Positions 25,212-33,822 are shown, counted from the stretch's first letter. The stretch is DNA of 48,925 bases from Deinococcus cellulosilyticus NBRC 106333 = KACC 11606 (GCF_007990775.1 NZ_BJXB01000036.1:1-48925), one strand, 5' to 3'. Program-made: numbers and translations. The notes: generated by a model from the letters alone, not told the origin.

Positions 25212-26810
25212 TTACAGCTCGGAGACGCTCACAGGTGCTTTGACCTCTGCGTATTCGGTTTCCATCTGGGCCAGTTGCAGCTTGCCAGAGATGTCGTCGT
25301 TCACGCCGTGCCAGTAGGTGTAGTTGTCGATCACCCAGATGCCAGATTCGCGGGTGCCGTTGCCTGAAGCCTTGGTGCCACCGAAGGGCATGTGGGCTTC
25401 TGCTCCGGTGGTGGAGTTGTTGATGGAGGTCATGCCTGCCTGGATGTTCTCGCGGAACTTGTAGGCCCATTCGCGGTTGTTGGTGTAGATTGCGCTGGAG
25501 AGGCCGTATTCCACGCTGTTGGCGACTTCGATGGCTTCATCGATGCCGTCGACTTTCACCAGGTTGATGGTGGGGCCGAAGCACTCCCGCTGGAAGATCT
25601 GCATGTCTTTGGTGACGTTGTCCCAGACGGTGGGCCAGCCATAGAATGCCTCTTCGGGGTCGCCCTGGAAACCTTCGGGTTTGTTGTCGCGGGTGATGCG
25701 CTTCTTGCCGTGCAGCAGGGTTGCGCCGTCTTTTTCACCGAGGTCATAGTGGGCTTCCCAGGTTTTGAAGAAGCGCTCGTTGATGAAAGGGCCATAGAGC
25801 ACGTCATCGTGTTCGCCAGGGTTGCCGATTTTGATCTGCTGGACTTTTTCGAGGTAGCGCTTCTTGAACTCCTCGTAGATGGGAGCGTCCAGGATGATGT
25901 TTCCTGCACTGGTGCAGCGCTGGCCTCCGGTGCCGAAAGCGGCCCACAGGGCACCTGCCACAGCATTGTCCAGATCGGCGTCGCGCATGACCACCAGAGG
26001 GCTCTTGCCCCCGAGTTCAAGGGTGGGGTGGGTGAGGTTGCGGCCTGCCACCTCGCCAATTTTGCGGCCCACAGCGCTCGATCCAGTGAAAGCGATTTTG
26101 TTCAGGCGCTTCTCATCCATCATGTCCACCAGGAATTCACCGGTGGAACCTCCGCCGTAACCGAAGACGAGGTTCATGACCCCATCGGGCAGGCCTCCTT
26201 CAATCAGAAGCTGGGTGAAGGCGTAACTGGTCAGGGGCGCATCTTCGCTGGGCTTCCAGACGATGGTGTTTCCGGTCAGAAGCGCTGGAATGATCTTCCA
26301 GGCAGGCACGGCCACAGGGAAGTTTCCTGCGGTGATGATGCCCACCACGCCCAGAGGACGGCGGAAGGTCATCAGGTCCTTGGTTTGCATTTCACTGGGC
26401 ACAGTCTGGCCGTACAGGCGGCGACCCTCGGACTGGAAGAAGTGGCAGGTGTCGATGGCTTCCTGCACGTCTCCACGGGCTTCTTTGAGGGTCTTGCCCA
26501 TTTCGCGGGAGAGCAGGCGGCTCAGGGCTTCTTTTTCACGCTCGATGGCCTTGCCGATGTTCCCGATGATGTTGCCCCGGATGGGAGCGGGGGTCTTGCT
26601 CCATTTTGCAAATGCAGTTTTTGCAGCGATGCAGGCTTCACGAACCTGCTCTTTGGTGGCAACAGGGAATTCTCCGAGCACATCGCTGAGTTTTGAGGAG
26701 TTGCGGCTCAGGTAATGGTCCTGGCTGTCGACCATTTTTCCATTGATGATGTTGAGGTAACGCTTCACGGTGTGTTCTCCGGTCTGTGGTTTCTGAGCAG
26801 TCTGGGTCAC
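25212..26810 (-). CDS. Aldehyde dehydrogenase, probably 2-aminoadipate-6-semialdehyde oxidising
   Basis: A 532-residue NAD(P)+-dependent aldehyde dehydrogenase. The active site is complete: Asn163 in TAGNFPVAVPAW, FTGSSAVGRKIGE (241-253), general-base Glu265 in LELGGKSP and nucleophile Cys299 in FGTGGQRCTSAGN. The C-terminal half keeps the ECFGPTINLV and MPFGGTKASGNG motifs. The substrate is inferred from context only: it overlaps the DUF1338 enzyme (GTGA) and precedes a saccharopine-dehydrogenase-type gene, which suggests oxidation of 2-aminoadipate 6-semialdehyde (or its cyclic form) to 2-aminoadipate. Other aldehydes, such as glutamate semialdehyde, are possible. The start is GTG 26810. 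Confidence 0.88.
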   Translation of the reverse strand: MTQTAQKPQTGEHTVKRYLNIINGKMVDSQDHYLSRNSSKLSDVLGEFPVATKEQVREACIAAKTAFAKWSKTPAPIRGNIIGNIGKAIEREKEALSRLLSREMGKTLKEARGDVQEAIDTCHFFQSEGRRLYGQTVPSEMQTKDLMTFRRPLGVVGIITAGNFPVAVPAWKIIPALLTGNTIVWKPSEDAPLTSYAFTQLLIEGGLPDGVMNLVFGYGGGSTGEFLVDMMDEKRLNKIAFTGSSAVGRKIGEVAGRNLTHPTLELGGKSPLVVMRDADLDNAVAGALWAAFGTGGQRCTSAGNIILDAPIYEEFKKRYLEKVQQIKIGNPGEHDDVLYGPFINERFFKTWEAHYDLGEKDGATLLHGKKRITRDNKPEGFQGDPEEAFYGWPTVWDNVTKDMQIFQRECFGPTINLVKVDGIDEAIEVANSVEYGLSSAIYTNNREWAYKFRENIQAGMTSINNSTTGAEAHMPFGGTKASGNGTRESGIWVIDNYTYWHGVNDDISGKLQLAQMETEYAEVKAPVSVSEL

Positions 26811-27715
26811 TTCACGACCTCCCTTTTCTGGGTCTGGGTGGTGTAGGTGCTCTCGAAGATTTTATCTGCATTTCCAGCCTCGAAACCCTCACGGCGGTGT
26901 TCGCGTTTCAGTTCGGATTTTGAGAGGTGGCTGTAGGCAGGGAGCACCCGTCTTTCAGCGAATTCCACATAGGACCCGCTGATCATTTTCTTTTTGCCTT
27001 CGGCAAATTCGGCTTCGATCATCTCTGCGACGGTGGAGGACTGCAGCAGCAGACCATCAGGACTGACCTTGATCTTGCCCCCAGAGTCGTTCAGTTTGAA
27101 GCCGTTTCTCTCCAGGAAGTCGTTGTAGCCCTGGATGCTGTCGTAACCCTCTGGCAGGCTGTGAATGGACACAGTGAAGTGGTTGAGGTAATAGCGGTTG
27201 TAGATCACCCAGGCGGCGTATTCCGATTCCTGTTGCAGGCGCTCGTAGTCCTCCAGGGTGGGGAGCCTCCAGAGGGCCTTGTGCAAGAAGGCATCCACTT
27301 CTTCCCAGTTGTCGAGGTTGAGGCCATCGACAGGATCGGTTTTCACTTCATCGGTGTAGCTGTGGATGATGCGCTGGGCCACTTCGGAAAGCTCATGGAC
27401 CCGCAGTTCGGACACGAAGATTCTGGGGAACTCGGGGGAGGGGGGAGCGTACCAGAAGGCATTCAGCTTCTTGGCCTGAAAATTGTATCTTTCCTGTTTG
27501 CGGTAACCGTAGTGCAAAAAGATCTTTTCAAAGGACTGGATGCCGAACTGGGGCACACCCATGGTTCTGAAGGCGATGTGATCGTTTTCGATCTGGTCTC
27601 TCGCTGCAATGATGCCTTCTTTGAGCATGGCTTCAATCACGCCTTCCACATCGGGAACGCGCTGCTGGTAACGCTGCATCAGACCGTCGAGCACTTTTTT
27701 CAGGGTGTCATGCAT
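26807..27715 (-). CDS. hglS: DUF1338 protein: 2-oxoadipate dioxygenase/decarboxylase (HglS type)
   Basis: A 302-residue DUF1338 (YdcJ/HglS) protein. Characterised members are non-heme iron enzymes that convert 2-oxoadipate and O2 to 2-hydroxyglutarate, a late step of D-lysine/2-aminoadipate catabolism. The expected residues are visible: His46 and Arg50 in NDHIAFR (metal ligand and substrate-carboxylate Arg, spaced as H-x3-R in HglS), His179 in YLNHFTVSIH, and a Glu in GSYVEFAERR (residue 251 or 254) as third ligand. It is shorter than Pseudomonas HglS (about 460) and close to the compact form of the family. It is the first gene of the minus-strand set; AAAGGATC precedes ATG 27715. The gene symbol rests on family membership and context. 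Confidence 0.82.
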   Translation of the reverse strand: MHDTLKKVLDGLMQRYQQRVPDVEGVIEAMLKEGIIAARDQIENDHIAFRTMGVPQFGIQSFEKIFLHYGYRKQERYNFQAKKLNAFWYAPPSPEFPRIFVSELRVHELSEVAQRIIHSYTDEVKTDPVDGLNLDNWEEVDAFLHKALWRLPTLEDYERLQQESEYAAWVIYNRYYLNHFTVSIHSLPEGYDSIQGYNDFLERNGFKLNDSGGKIKVSPDGLLLQSSTVAEMIEAEFAEGKKKMISGSYVEFAERRVLPAYSHLSKSELKREHRREGFEAGNADKIFESTYTTQTQKREVVK

Positions 27716-27861
27716 CTCAAGATCCTTTCTTCATAAAGACACCAACCCCTCTGAAAAGCCAGTCCCAGAGAGATTTTGGTGTCCTGAAATGGGACATTTA
27801 TCCTGTTCTTGATCTCATGCTAGCACCACGCTGAAACCCAGCTGACCTGTCATTTGAAAAG

Positions 27862-27869
27862 TGTATACA
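27862..27869. promoter_or_regulatory. TGTATACA palindrome upstream of the hglS operon
   Basis: TGTATACA, flanked as G-TGTATACA-A, lies about 150 bases upstream of hglS. It is close to the TNGTATACNA operator core known for FadR/VanR-type GntR regulators, but too short to assign. It also contains a -10-like TATACA. Confidence 0.35.
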
Positions 27870-27976
27870 ATCCCACAGGCCCGGAAGCGCAGGGTCAGCG
27901 ACAACCAAAAGTTAACGCCCGCTGTGGAAACGGGCGCAACGCTTGTCAAAAGCCAAGTGTGAAAGTTATATGAGGA

Positions 27977-28840
27977 TCAGAGGTCGCGTCTGCGAAAGAC
28001 CACGATGGCCAGACCTAAAAGTGCAACCAGATAACAAAAAGCCCAGATCAGGTCCCCGGACTGGATGGGGGTGCTGCCCACCAGAGGGTTGCCATCGCGG
28101 ATGCCCTCTGGAAGGTCTCGCATCGAGCGGGTTTGCAGGTAATAACTGGCAAAACGCCACATGGCATCGCTGGGAAAGATGTAATGCGAGTACACCCCGA
28201 TTTTTTCCATCAGAGGTGTGGCGGTAAACTTCCCAAGGTTCCCCACCAGTCCACCCGTCCAGGAGAGGGCATAGACCATGAACATCACGACCCCACTGGT
28301 CAGCACTGGAAAAATGGCACTGCAGAGGACTGTGCTGGTCAGCAGAATCCAGGTGCCCAGGCCCATCAGCACTATGGTCTTGATGTAATCTGCCGGGATG
28401 TACCCGGTGATCCAGTAGGTGCCATAAACCACCCCCAGAGAAAGCAGGGCCAGATACACCAGGCTCACCACACTGAGCCCGAGCCATTTGCCCAGCACCA
28501 GTTCGGCACGCTTCAAAGGCTTGACCAGAATGGTCATCAAGAGGCCACTTTCCACCTCTCCTGAAAGGGTGGAAACGCCCAGCATGATGCCCACCAGACT
28601 GCCCAGAAAGTTCACCACATACAGGCCCATGATGCTGAGGGTGGCATAGATCTCATCGGCCCTCCTCAGGCGTTCACGGCCCAGTTCTGCAGCCCGTTCT
28701 GTCAGGTTCTCCTGCAGGGCATGGGCACCATAAAAATACAGGCCCAGAAAGACCACGGTCAGAATCAGCAGGGCCAGAATCAGCTTCTTGGCGAAAGCCT
28801 CCTGCAGGGTGAAAGCAGAAACTTTGAAGATGTTGTTCAT
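27977..28840 (-). CDS. ABC-2 type transporter permease
   Basis: A 287-residue integral membrane protein of the ABC-2/NosY-like permease group, with about six hydrophobic segments: residues 18-37, about 70-88, about 110-135, 140-160, 165-195 and a C-terminal helix before the RRRDL tail. A soluble loop (ENLTERAAELGRERLRR) follows the first helix and SGEVESGLLMTILVKPLKR precedes the core, a layout typical of exporter permeases. ATG 28840 overlaps the ATPase stop (ATGA). The cargo is unknown; no biosynthetic gene adjoins it. Confidence 0.88.
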   Translation of the reverse strand: MNNIFKVSAFTLQEAFAKKLILALLILTVVFLGLYFYGAHALQENLTERAAELGRERLRRADEIYATLSIMGLYVVNFLGSLVGIMLGVSTLSGEVESGLLMTILVKPLKRAELVLGKWLGLSVVSLVYLALLSLGVVYGTYWITGYIPADYIKTIVLMGLGTWILLTSTVLCSAIFPVLTSGVVMFMVYALSWTGGLVGNLGKFTATPLMEKIGVYSHYIFPSDAMWRFASYYLQTRSMRDLPEGIRDGNPLVGSTPIQSGDLIWAFCYLVALLGLAIVVFRRRDL

Positions 28841-29736
28841 CTGGCCTCCATCAGGGAAACATACAGGTCTTCCAGGGTGCGTTTCTGTGGGGTGAGGCCA
28901 TAGATCGGACACCGGTGTTTGAACAGCACCTCTGCAATGCGGGCAATGTCTTTTTCATCCGAGACCCTGAGGTGTGCGGTGTTCCACGTGAAATCGAGCA
29001 CCTCTGCAAAAGACTGCAGCTCTGCTTTGAGGTCCTCAGTCATTTTCTCGCTCAGGATTTCCACTTCCAGGGTTCCTTTCAGCAACTCCTGCAATGAACC
29101 GGTGCGTAAAACCTGACCGTTTTGCACAATGCACACCCGATCACAGGTCAGTTCCACCTCGGAGAGCAGGTGGGAATTTAAAAACACCGTGGTCCCCTGT
29201 TCCTGCAGGTGGTGGATGATGTTCCTGACCTGTCTGCGGCCCAGCGGATCAAGGGCAGAGGTGGGTTCATCCAGAAAGACAATCCTGGGTTTGTGCAAGA
29301 TGGCCTGGGCCAGACCCACCCGTTGTTGCATCCCCTTGGAATAGCCTTTCACTTTCCGGTCTCCGTGCTGTGAAAGGCCCACCTGATCCAGCACTTCTGG
29401 AATGCGCCTGTCCAGTTCCTGCTCGGTCATGCCGCACAGGCGGCCATGCCACCTGAGGAGGTCCTTTCCAGAGAGCCAGTCATGAAAACGGAAAAGTTCA
29501 GGAAGAAACCCCACCTGCCGTTTGACTTCCAGGCTGTCAGGCGTTTGACCCAGGAGCTTTGGGGTTCCACGGGTGGGAGAAATCAGGCCCAGGAGCATTT
29601 TGATGGTGGTGGTCTTTCCAGCCCCGTTGGGTCCCAGAAAACCGAAAACCTCTCCCTGTGCCACCGAGAAGCTGATGTCCTGAACGGCCACCTTGCGGGG
29701 ATAGGCTTTGTGAAGATGCGTTGCCTCAATGTCCAT
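28837..29736 (-). CDS. ABC transporter ATP-binding protein
   Basis: A 299-residue ABC ATPase partnering the permease at 27977-28840. It has Walker A GPNGAGKTTT (about residues 37-46), a Q-loop in GFLPE, the ABC signature YSKGMQQRVGLAQ, Walker B IVFLDEPTSALDP and the H-loop LNSHLLSEV. The C-terminal 80 residues form the regulatory extension common in ABC-2 exporters for drugs, lipids or copper/nitrous-oxide maturation (NosF-like). I chose ATG 29736, which starts the ATPase fold; on the minus strand a -10-like TACTCT ends 9 bases upstream, so the message may be leaderless. Confidence 0.92.
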   Translation of the reverse strand: MDIEATHLHKAYPRKVAVQDISFSVAQGEVFGFLGPNGAGKTTTIKMLLGLISPTRGTPKLLGQTPDSLEVKRQVGFLPELFRFHDWLSGKDLLRWHGRLCGMTEQELDRRIPEVLDQVGLSQHGDRKVKGYSKGMQQRVGLAQAILHKPRIVFLDEPTSALDPLGRRQVRNIIHHLQEQGTTVFLNSHLLSEVELTCDRVCIVQNGQVLRTGSLQELLKGTLEVEILSEKMTEDLKAELQSFAEVLDFTWNTAHLRVSDEKDIARIAEVLFKHRCPIYGLTPQKRTLEDLYVSLMEAR

Positions 29737-29820
29737 GCTGACTTCAGAGTACGGGGATTCTTTTTGAGAAATGCGGTGACAGGGCGAGGACAGATTGTGG
29801 TTTTGAATGTCCAATACAAT

Positions 29821-29851
29821 TTGTAGGGGCAGGCCGACGGCTCGCCCCCTG
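29821..29851. repeat. TGTAGGGGC palindromic intergenic repeat, copy 2
   Basis: TTGTAGGGGCAGGCC, GAC, then GGCTCGCCCCCTGC. It shares the TGTAGGGGC head and GGCTCGCCCC tail with the copy at 25173. It lies just after cobT and just upstream of the ABC genes. Confidence 0.7.
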
Positions 29852-29867
29852 CTGAAATCCTGTCAGA

Positions 29868-30905
29868 TCAGCCAATTCCAGCTTCTGCAAAAGTTGCCAT
29901 GTTTTTCAGAACGCTGGCCGCAGCCTGCAAGATGGGCACACAGAGGACTCCACCTGTCCCTTCTCCCAGACGCATGTCCAGATTGAGCAAGGGTTCCAGA
30001 CCCAGGTGGGAGAGTTGTTTGACGTGCCCGATTTCCACACTCTGGTGGCTTGCAAAGAAATAATCTCTGGAAAGGGGAGAGAGGGCTGCGGCAATCAGGG
30101 CTGCAGATCCAGCAATGAATCCATCAATGACCACAGGAACCCGGTGGGCGGCACCTGCAAGCATCACCCCGGTCATGGCAGCGATTTCCAGACCACCCAG
30201 ATCTGCAAGCACACCCAGAGGATCTTCTGCGTGGCTCTGGTTGCGGTTCAGGGCCTCTTTGATCACCTGGACCTTGTGGGTGAGGCCTTCATCTGAGATG
30301 CCTGTTCCACGTCCTGTGACCAGATCTGGAGAGAGGTTCAGCATTCTGGCGGTGATGGCTGCTGCAGGGGTGGTGTTGCCGATGCCCATCTCTCCGGGCA
30401 CCAGAATTCCTGCACCTTGCTGAATGGCCTGTGTTGCCACTTCTGCTCCAAGCAGCAGGGCTTTTTCTGCTTCCTCGCGGGTCAGGGCACTTTCCTTTCG
30501 CAAGTTGCGGGTGCCTCTGCGAACAGGGGTGTTCACCAGAGCAGGGTGGTCGGGCAGGTCTGCATTCACGCCTGCATTGATCACCTGCACTTTTGCACCC
30601 ACAGTGCGGGCGATGGCATTTACCGCTGCCCCTTCGGCCAGGAAGTTCAGAACCATCAGAGGGGTGACACTGGCAGGAAAGGCACTGACGCCTTCTTCAC
30701 ACACGCCGTGGTCTCCTGCGCAGACGATGGCCACAGGGTTTTGAATTTCTGGTTTTTCTGTGCCCAGAATGCCTGCAAGTCGCACCCCCAGGGCTTCCAG
30801 TTTTCCCAGAGATTTCGGAGGTTTGGTGAGCTGGTCCTGGCGTTCCAGCGCGCTTTTCAAAGCCTGTGCATTGAGGGGTTGAATCTGGTCAATTAAGGTC
30901 TGCAT
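29868..30905 (-). CDS. cobT: Nicotinate-nucleotide--dimethylbenzimidazole phosphoribosyltransferase CobT
   Basis: A 345-residue CobT that makes alpha-ribazole 5'-phosphate from nicotinate mononucleotide and the lower-ligand base, the first step of the cobalamin nucleotide loop. Clear motifs: TKPPKSLGKLEALG (residues 27-40), VCAGDHGVCEEGVSAFP (61-77), GEMGIGNTTPAAA and the C-terminal LDMRLGEGTGG, whose Glu is the catalytic base in the Salmonella enzyme. It is the last gene of the lysR-cobS-cobCU-cobT set, 39 bases after cobCU. Confidence 0.96.
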   Translation of the reverse strand: MQTLIDQIQPLNAQALKSALERQDQLTKPPKSLGKLEALGVRLAGILGTEKPEIQNPVAIVCAGDHGVCEEGVSAFPASVTPLMVLNFLAEGAAVNAIARTVGAKVQVINAGVNADLPDHPALVNTPVRRGTRNLRKESALTREEAEKALLLGAEVATQAIQQGAGILVPGEMGIGNTTPAAAITARMLNLSPDLVTGRGTGISDEGLTHKVQVIKEALNRNQSHAEDPLGVLADLGGLEIAAMTGVMLAGAAHRVPVVIDGFIAGSAALIAAALSPLSRDYFFASHQSVEIGHVKQLSHLGLEPLLNLDMRLGEGTGGVLCVPILQAAASVLKNMATFAEAGIG

Positions 30906-30944
30906 TTCAGGGAACAGATTAACGCTTTTGCGTCCTGGCAGGTG

Positions 30945-32021
30945 CTACTTGACCTTGATGGGTTGGCCTGCAACACAGAAGTAACTTTCCTGGCAGGCTT
31001 GAGAAAACATCTGGTTCACCCGGCCCAGAATGTCCCGGTACTGTCTGGCGAGTTTGTTGACAGGGACAATCCCAAGACCCACCTCGTTGCTGACCACGAT
31101 GGTTGGAGATGTCCTTTGCTGAATCACTTCACAGATCGCCTGGGCACGCTCCAGAATTGCTGCTTCGGTCATTTCCTGCATCATCAGGTTGGAGACCCAC
31201 AGGCTCAGGCAATCGATCAGCAGTGGACCATAGACTTTCTCGACTGCTTCCAGCAGTTCTCTGGGAGCTTCGAGGGTTTTAAAGTGCTCAGGTCGGTCGG
31301 TCTGGTGTCTGGCGATGCGGTCTTGCATCTCCTCGTCGAAGGCCTGTGCAGTTGCAATGAAAGTGATTTCTCCTTCCTGCTCTGCAGCCAGCTTTTCAGC
31401 AAAGGCACTTTTCCCAGAGCGTGCCCCTCCAGAGATGAACACACTCCTGATGGAAGAGGCTGAAAAAGCAATATTTAAATGTTTCAATATCCATTCTCCA
31501 TCATGTTTCAGCACTGTGAGGCTGGCAGGAGACAGTTCAAAACGCTGCAGATTCAGGGTCTGTCTCAGGATGGCCCGGATCACTCCCAGATGCGTCACCA
31601 GAATGGTGTTTCCTTCTGGAAGGTCTCTCAGCACTCCGGCAATGCGAGAAGCAAAGGCTTTGCCACTTTCCCCCTGTGGTGCTCCTGCAGCGGATTCCGG
31701 ATTCTGCATGTCTTCCAGCCATTGCAAAGGAGCATTCCCGTGCTTCGCTTCCAGTTCTGCCCAGGTGTGACCAGCCATGATCCCAAAATCCATTTCTCGG
31801 AGATCAGGATGGATGACAGGGGAGAGGCCCAGAGCCCCACAGGTTTGCAGGGTTCGAAGGCTTGGAGAGCTCAAGACCACACTGTTTGAGGGCAGAAAGG
31901 GCTGCAGTTTTTGCACAGCACGCTTGCCCTGGGCACTTAAAGGTGAATCTGCAGCAGGGTAGCGTTTCAGATGGTTGTCTTCGGTGGTGCCGTGCCGGAT
32001 CAGGTACAGGGTGCGGGTCAT
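30945..32021 (-). CDS. Fused alpha-ribazole phosphatase (CobC) and cobinamide kinase/guanylyltransferase (CobU)
   Basis: A 358-residue two-domain protein. Residues 1-185 are a histidine-phosphatase domain: LIRHGTTEDN with catalytic RHG at 9-11, Glu in REMDFG and second His144 in LVTHLG. This is the CobC type that dephosphorylates alpha-ribazole phosphate. Residues 192-358 are CobU: Walker A GGARSGKS (198-205), IARHQTDRPEHF with the nucleotidylated-His region (236-247), LLIDCLSLWVSNL and SNEVGLGIVP. CobU phosphorylates adenosylcobinamide and adds GMP. Both halves act in nucleotide-loop assembly with CobT and CobS. I see no frameshift or stop at the junction, so it is a true fusion. ATG 32021 overlaps the cobS stop (ATGA). 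Confidence 0.93.
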   Translation of the reverse strand: MTRTLYLIRHGTTEDNHLKRYPAADSPLSAQGKRAVQKLQPFLPSNSVVLSSPSLRTLQTCGALGLSPVIHPDLREMDFGIMAGHTWAELEAKHGNAPLQWLEDMQNPESAAGAPQGESGKAFASRIAGVLRDLPEGNTILVTHLGVIRAILRQTLNLQRFELSPASLTVLKHDGEWILKHLNIAFSASSIRSVFISGGARSGKSAFAEKLAAEQEGEITFIATAQAFDEEMQDRIARHQTDRPEHFKTLEAPRELLEAVEKVYGPLLIDCLSLWVSNLMMQEMTEAAILERAQAICEVIQQRTSPTIVVSNEVGLGIVPVNKLARQYRDILGRVNQMFSQACQESYFCVAGQPIKVK

Positions 32022-32752
32022 GCCTGTCCTCCAGAGACGATCACCCACAGGAGCAGAACAGCAATCTCGGTGCATTCGATGATGGCTCCGTACACGTCAC
32101 CGTTGATGCCTCCTCCCAGCCTGCCTGCGGCGAAATGGGCCACCACCAGAGCAGAGATCAATCCTGCAAGCAGCATCCACCAGCCACCCGGGAACAGCAG
32201 AACAGGAAGGATCAAGATGAGGCCCATCTGCCACCAGCCTTCTCTTGATCTGGCCCCGAGAGATTCCTGTCTGGCGGCAGGGTAAAGGTTCATCGGGAGC
32301 AGAACTGCAAATCGGGCAATGGCTGGAATGAGGATCAGAGGAAGAAGTGCAGTCCAGCTGAAAGCATGCAGTTCGGTCAGGAGGCTCCATTTTAAAAGCA
32401 GGGAGATCACCGCAACCGCCAGACCAAAAGCCCCCACATGCACATCTTTCAGAATCTCCAGGCGTTTCGCGGGAGACTTCATGGCAAGCAAGGCGTCTCC
32501 GGCATCCACCAGCCCATCAAAGTGCAGCATTCCGGTGATCCACAGCCATGCAGTGAGGGCAAGGGCTCCACTGACCCCGGCAGGGAAGAGGTGACCGATC
32601 AGAACCACCAGGAACAGCACCAGACCGACTGCATAACCTGCGACTGGATAAAAGCCACTGGCCTTCTTGAATTCACCTTCTTTCACTTCCCCCACGTCTG
32701 GAAGGGGGAGGGTGGTGAGGAAGGTCAGGGCGAGGTGGGCATAGCGCAACAT
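32018..32752 (-). CDS. cobS: Adenosylcobinamide-GDP ribazoletransferase (cobalamin synthase) CobS
   Basis: A 244-residue membrane enzyme that joins adenosylcobinamide-GDP to alpha-ribazole (phosphate), the final step of cobalamin assembly. The N-terminal LALTFLTTLPLP, the FYPVAGYAVGL segment and HFDGLVDAGDALLA (the conserved DGxxD-type acidic motif) identify CobS. About six hydrophobic helices follow. The start is 11 bases after the lysR stop, with GGAGGG just before ATG 32752, so it is probably read from the lysR promoter. No riboswitch precedes it. Confidence 0.95.
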   Translation of the reverse strand: MLRYAHLALTFLTTLPLPDVGEVKEGEFKKASGFYPVAGYAVGLVLFLVVLIGHLFPAGVSGALALTAWLWITGMLHFDGLVDAGDALLAMKSPAKRLEILKDVHVGAFGLAVAVISLLLKWSLLTELHAFSWTALLPLILIPAIARFAVLLPMNLYPAARQESLGARSREGWWQMGLILILPVLLFPGGWWMLLAGLISALVVAHFAAGRLGGGINGDVYGAIIECTEIAVLLLWVIVSGGQA

Positions 32753-32763
32753 TGCCCTCCAGT

Positions 32764-33648
32764 CTAATCTGCTTTGATGGCCTGGATCAGTTCAGCGACC
32801 AGGGGGTTGGGAAAGCGCCTGCTCTGGGTGATGGCATAAAAATTCTCCTGCAGGTCCCGGATCTTGCAGCATTCCACCAGTGCTCCGGTGCGCAGTTCGT
32901 CCTGCACCACCACCGGGGGCACCAGGGTGACACCAGGGGTTTCACGGGCCAGCAGACGCAGCATGGCCATGTCATCCACCTCGGCCAGGATGGTGGGCCG
33001 GATGCCTGCCTGTTCCAGAATCAGGTCGAATTCTCGCCTGAGGTCGCTTTGCAGGCTGGGAAGCACAATGGGCACCGTGCGCAGGTCTTCTGGAAACTGG
33101 AACGGTTGGGCGTCTGGTGCGGGTTTGCGCACCAGACTGACCCGCTGCTGTGCCAGCAGGTGACTGTGCCAGAGGTTTTCGGCGTCTCTGGGAACCGGCA
33201 TGTTGGAGAGCACGAGGTCCAGCGTGTGGGCATCCAGCTGGGAGAGGAGTTCACGCAGGGTCCCTGAGCGGACCACCAGTTCCAGATCGGTGCGGCCCAT
33301 CACGGGCTTCAAAAAATCCAGCTGGAAGTTGCGTGACAGGGTGGCCACGGCCCCCACCCTGAGCACCTGTCTGTTGCTGGCCTGTCCAGACCTCAGCAGG
33401 TTTTGCAGTTCATCTCCGGTTTTGAAGATGGTCTCGGCGTAGTCCAGCACAATGCGGCCCACCTCGGTGAGGGTGAGTTTGCGGTTTTCCCGTTCAAAGA
33501 GGTTGTGACCGAGTTGCTCTTCAAGTTTGCGGAGCTGCACAGACAGGGCCGACTGGGAGAGGTGCAGTTTCTCGGCCGCACGGGTGAGGTTGCCCTCCTG
33601 GGCCACAGCCCAGAAGTAGCGCAGATGATGGTAGTTCAGAAAAGCCAC
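32764..33648 (-). CDS. LysR-family transcriptional regulator, probable dab operon regulator
   Basis: A 294-residue LysR-type regulator. The N-terminal winged helix-turn-helix is clear (NYHHLRYFWAVAQEGNLTRA, then LHLSQSALSVQLRKLEEQLG, residues 5-46), followed by a periplasmic-binding-like effector domain. The NYHHLRYFW start is typical of the NhaR/CbbR-like group. It is divergent from dabB-dabA across an AT-rich 174-base gap, the classic layout for a LysR regulator and its target; in autotrophs such regulators respond to inorganic-carbon status. Downstream on the same strand lies cobS, 11 bases away. Confidence 0.9.
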   Translation of the reverse strand: MAFLNYHHLRYFWAVAQEGNLTRAAEKLHLSQSALSVQLRKLEEQLGHNLFERENRKLTLTEVGRIVLDYAETIFKTGDELQNLLRSGQASNRQVLRVGAVATLSRNFQLDFLKPVMGRTDLELVVRSGTLRELLSQLDAHTLDLVLSNMPVPRDAENLWHSHLLAQQRVSLVRKPAPDAQPFQFPEDLRTVPIVLPSLQSDLRREFDLILEQAGIRPTILAEVDDMAMLRLLARETPGVTLVPPVVVQDELRTGALVECCKIRDLQENFYAITQSRRFPNPLVAELIQAIKAD

Positions 33649-33822
33649 CTTTTACTTTTATCAAAACGAACGATTTTTAGCAATTATTCTATTAGACGAA
33701 AGATTAAGACGGTGCTATAGTCTGTGCAGATGCAGGTTCGCCTGCCACACATCAAGAACTTCATGAGGGCACTGCCCGCCACCCGGGGTGGCAGGGTGGT
33801 GTTCTGCTGAAAGGACGTCTTT
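33649..33822. promoter_or_regulatory. Divergent lysR / dabB control region
   Basis: The first 70 bases (33649-33720) are strikingly AT-rich compared with the surroundings and would hold the LysR operator. A TATAGT at 33716-33721 is the likely dabB -10, with TTAGAC at 33692-33697 as a weak -35 (18-base spacer). The dabB leader carries a GCCACC/GGTGGC hairpin at 33778-33792 before the SD AAAGGA. Confidence 0.65.

Noticed and set aside
28979..28994. Fifth parS-like sequence (TGTTCCACGTGAAAT)
   Set aside because: It differs at three of 16 positions, breaks the palindrome and lies within the ABC ATPase coding sequence.
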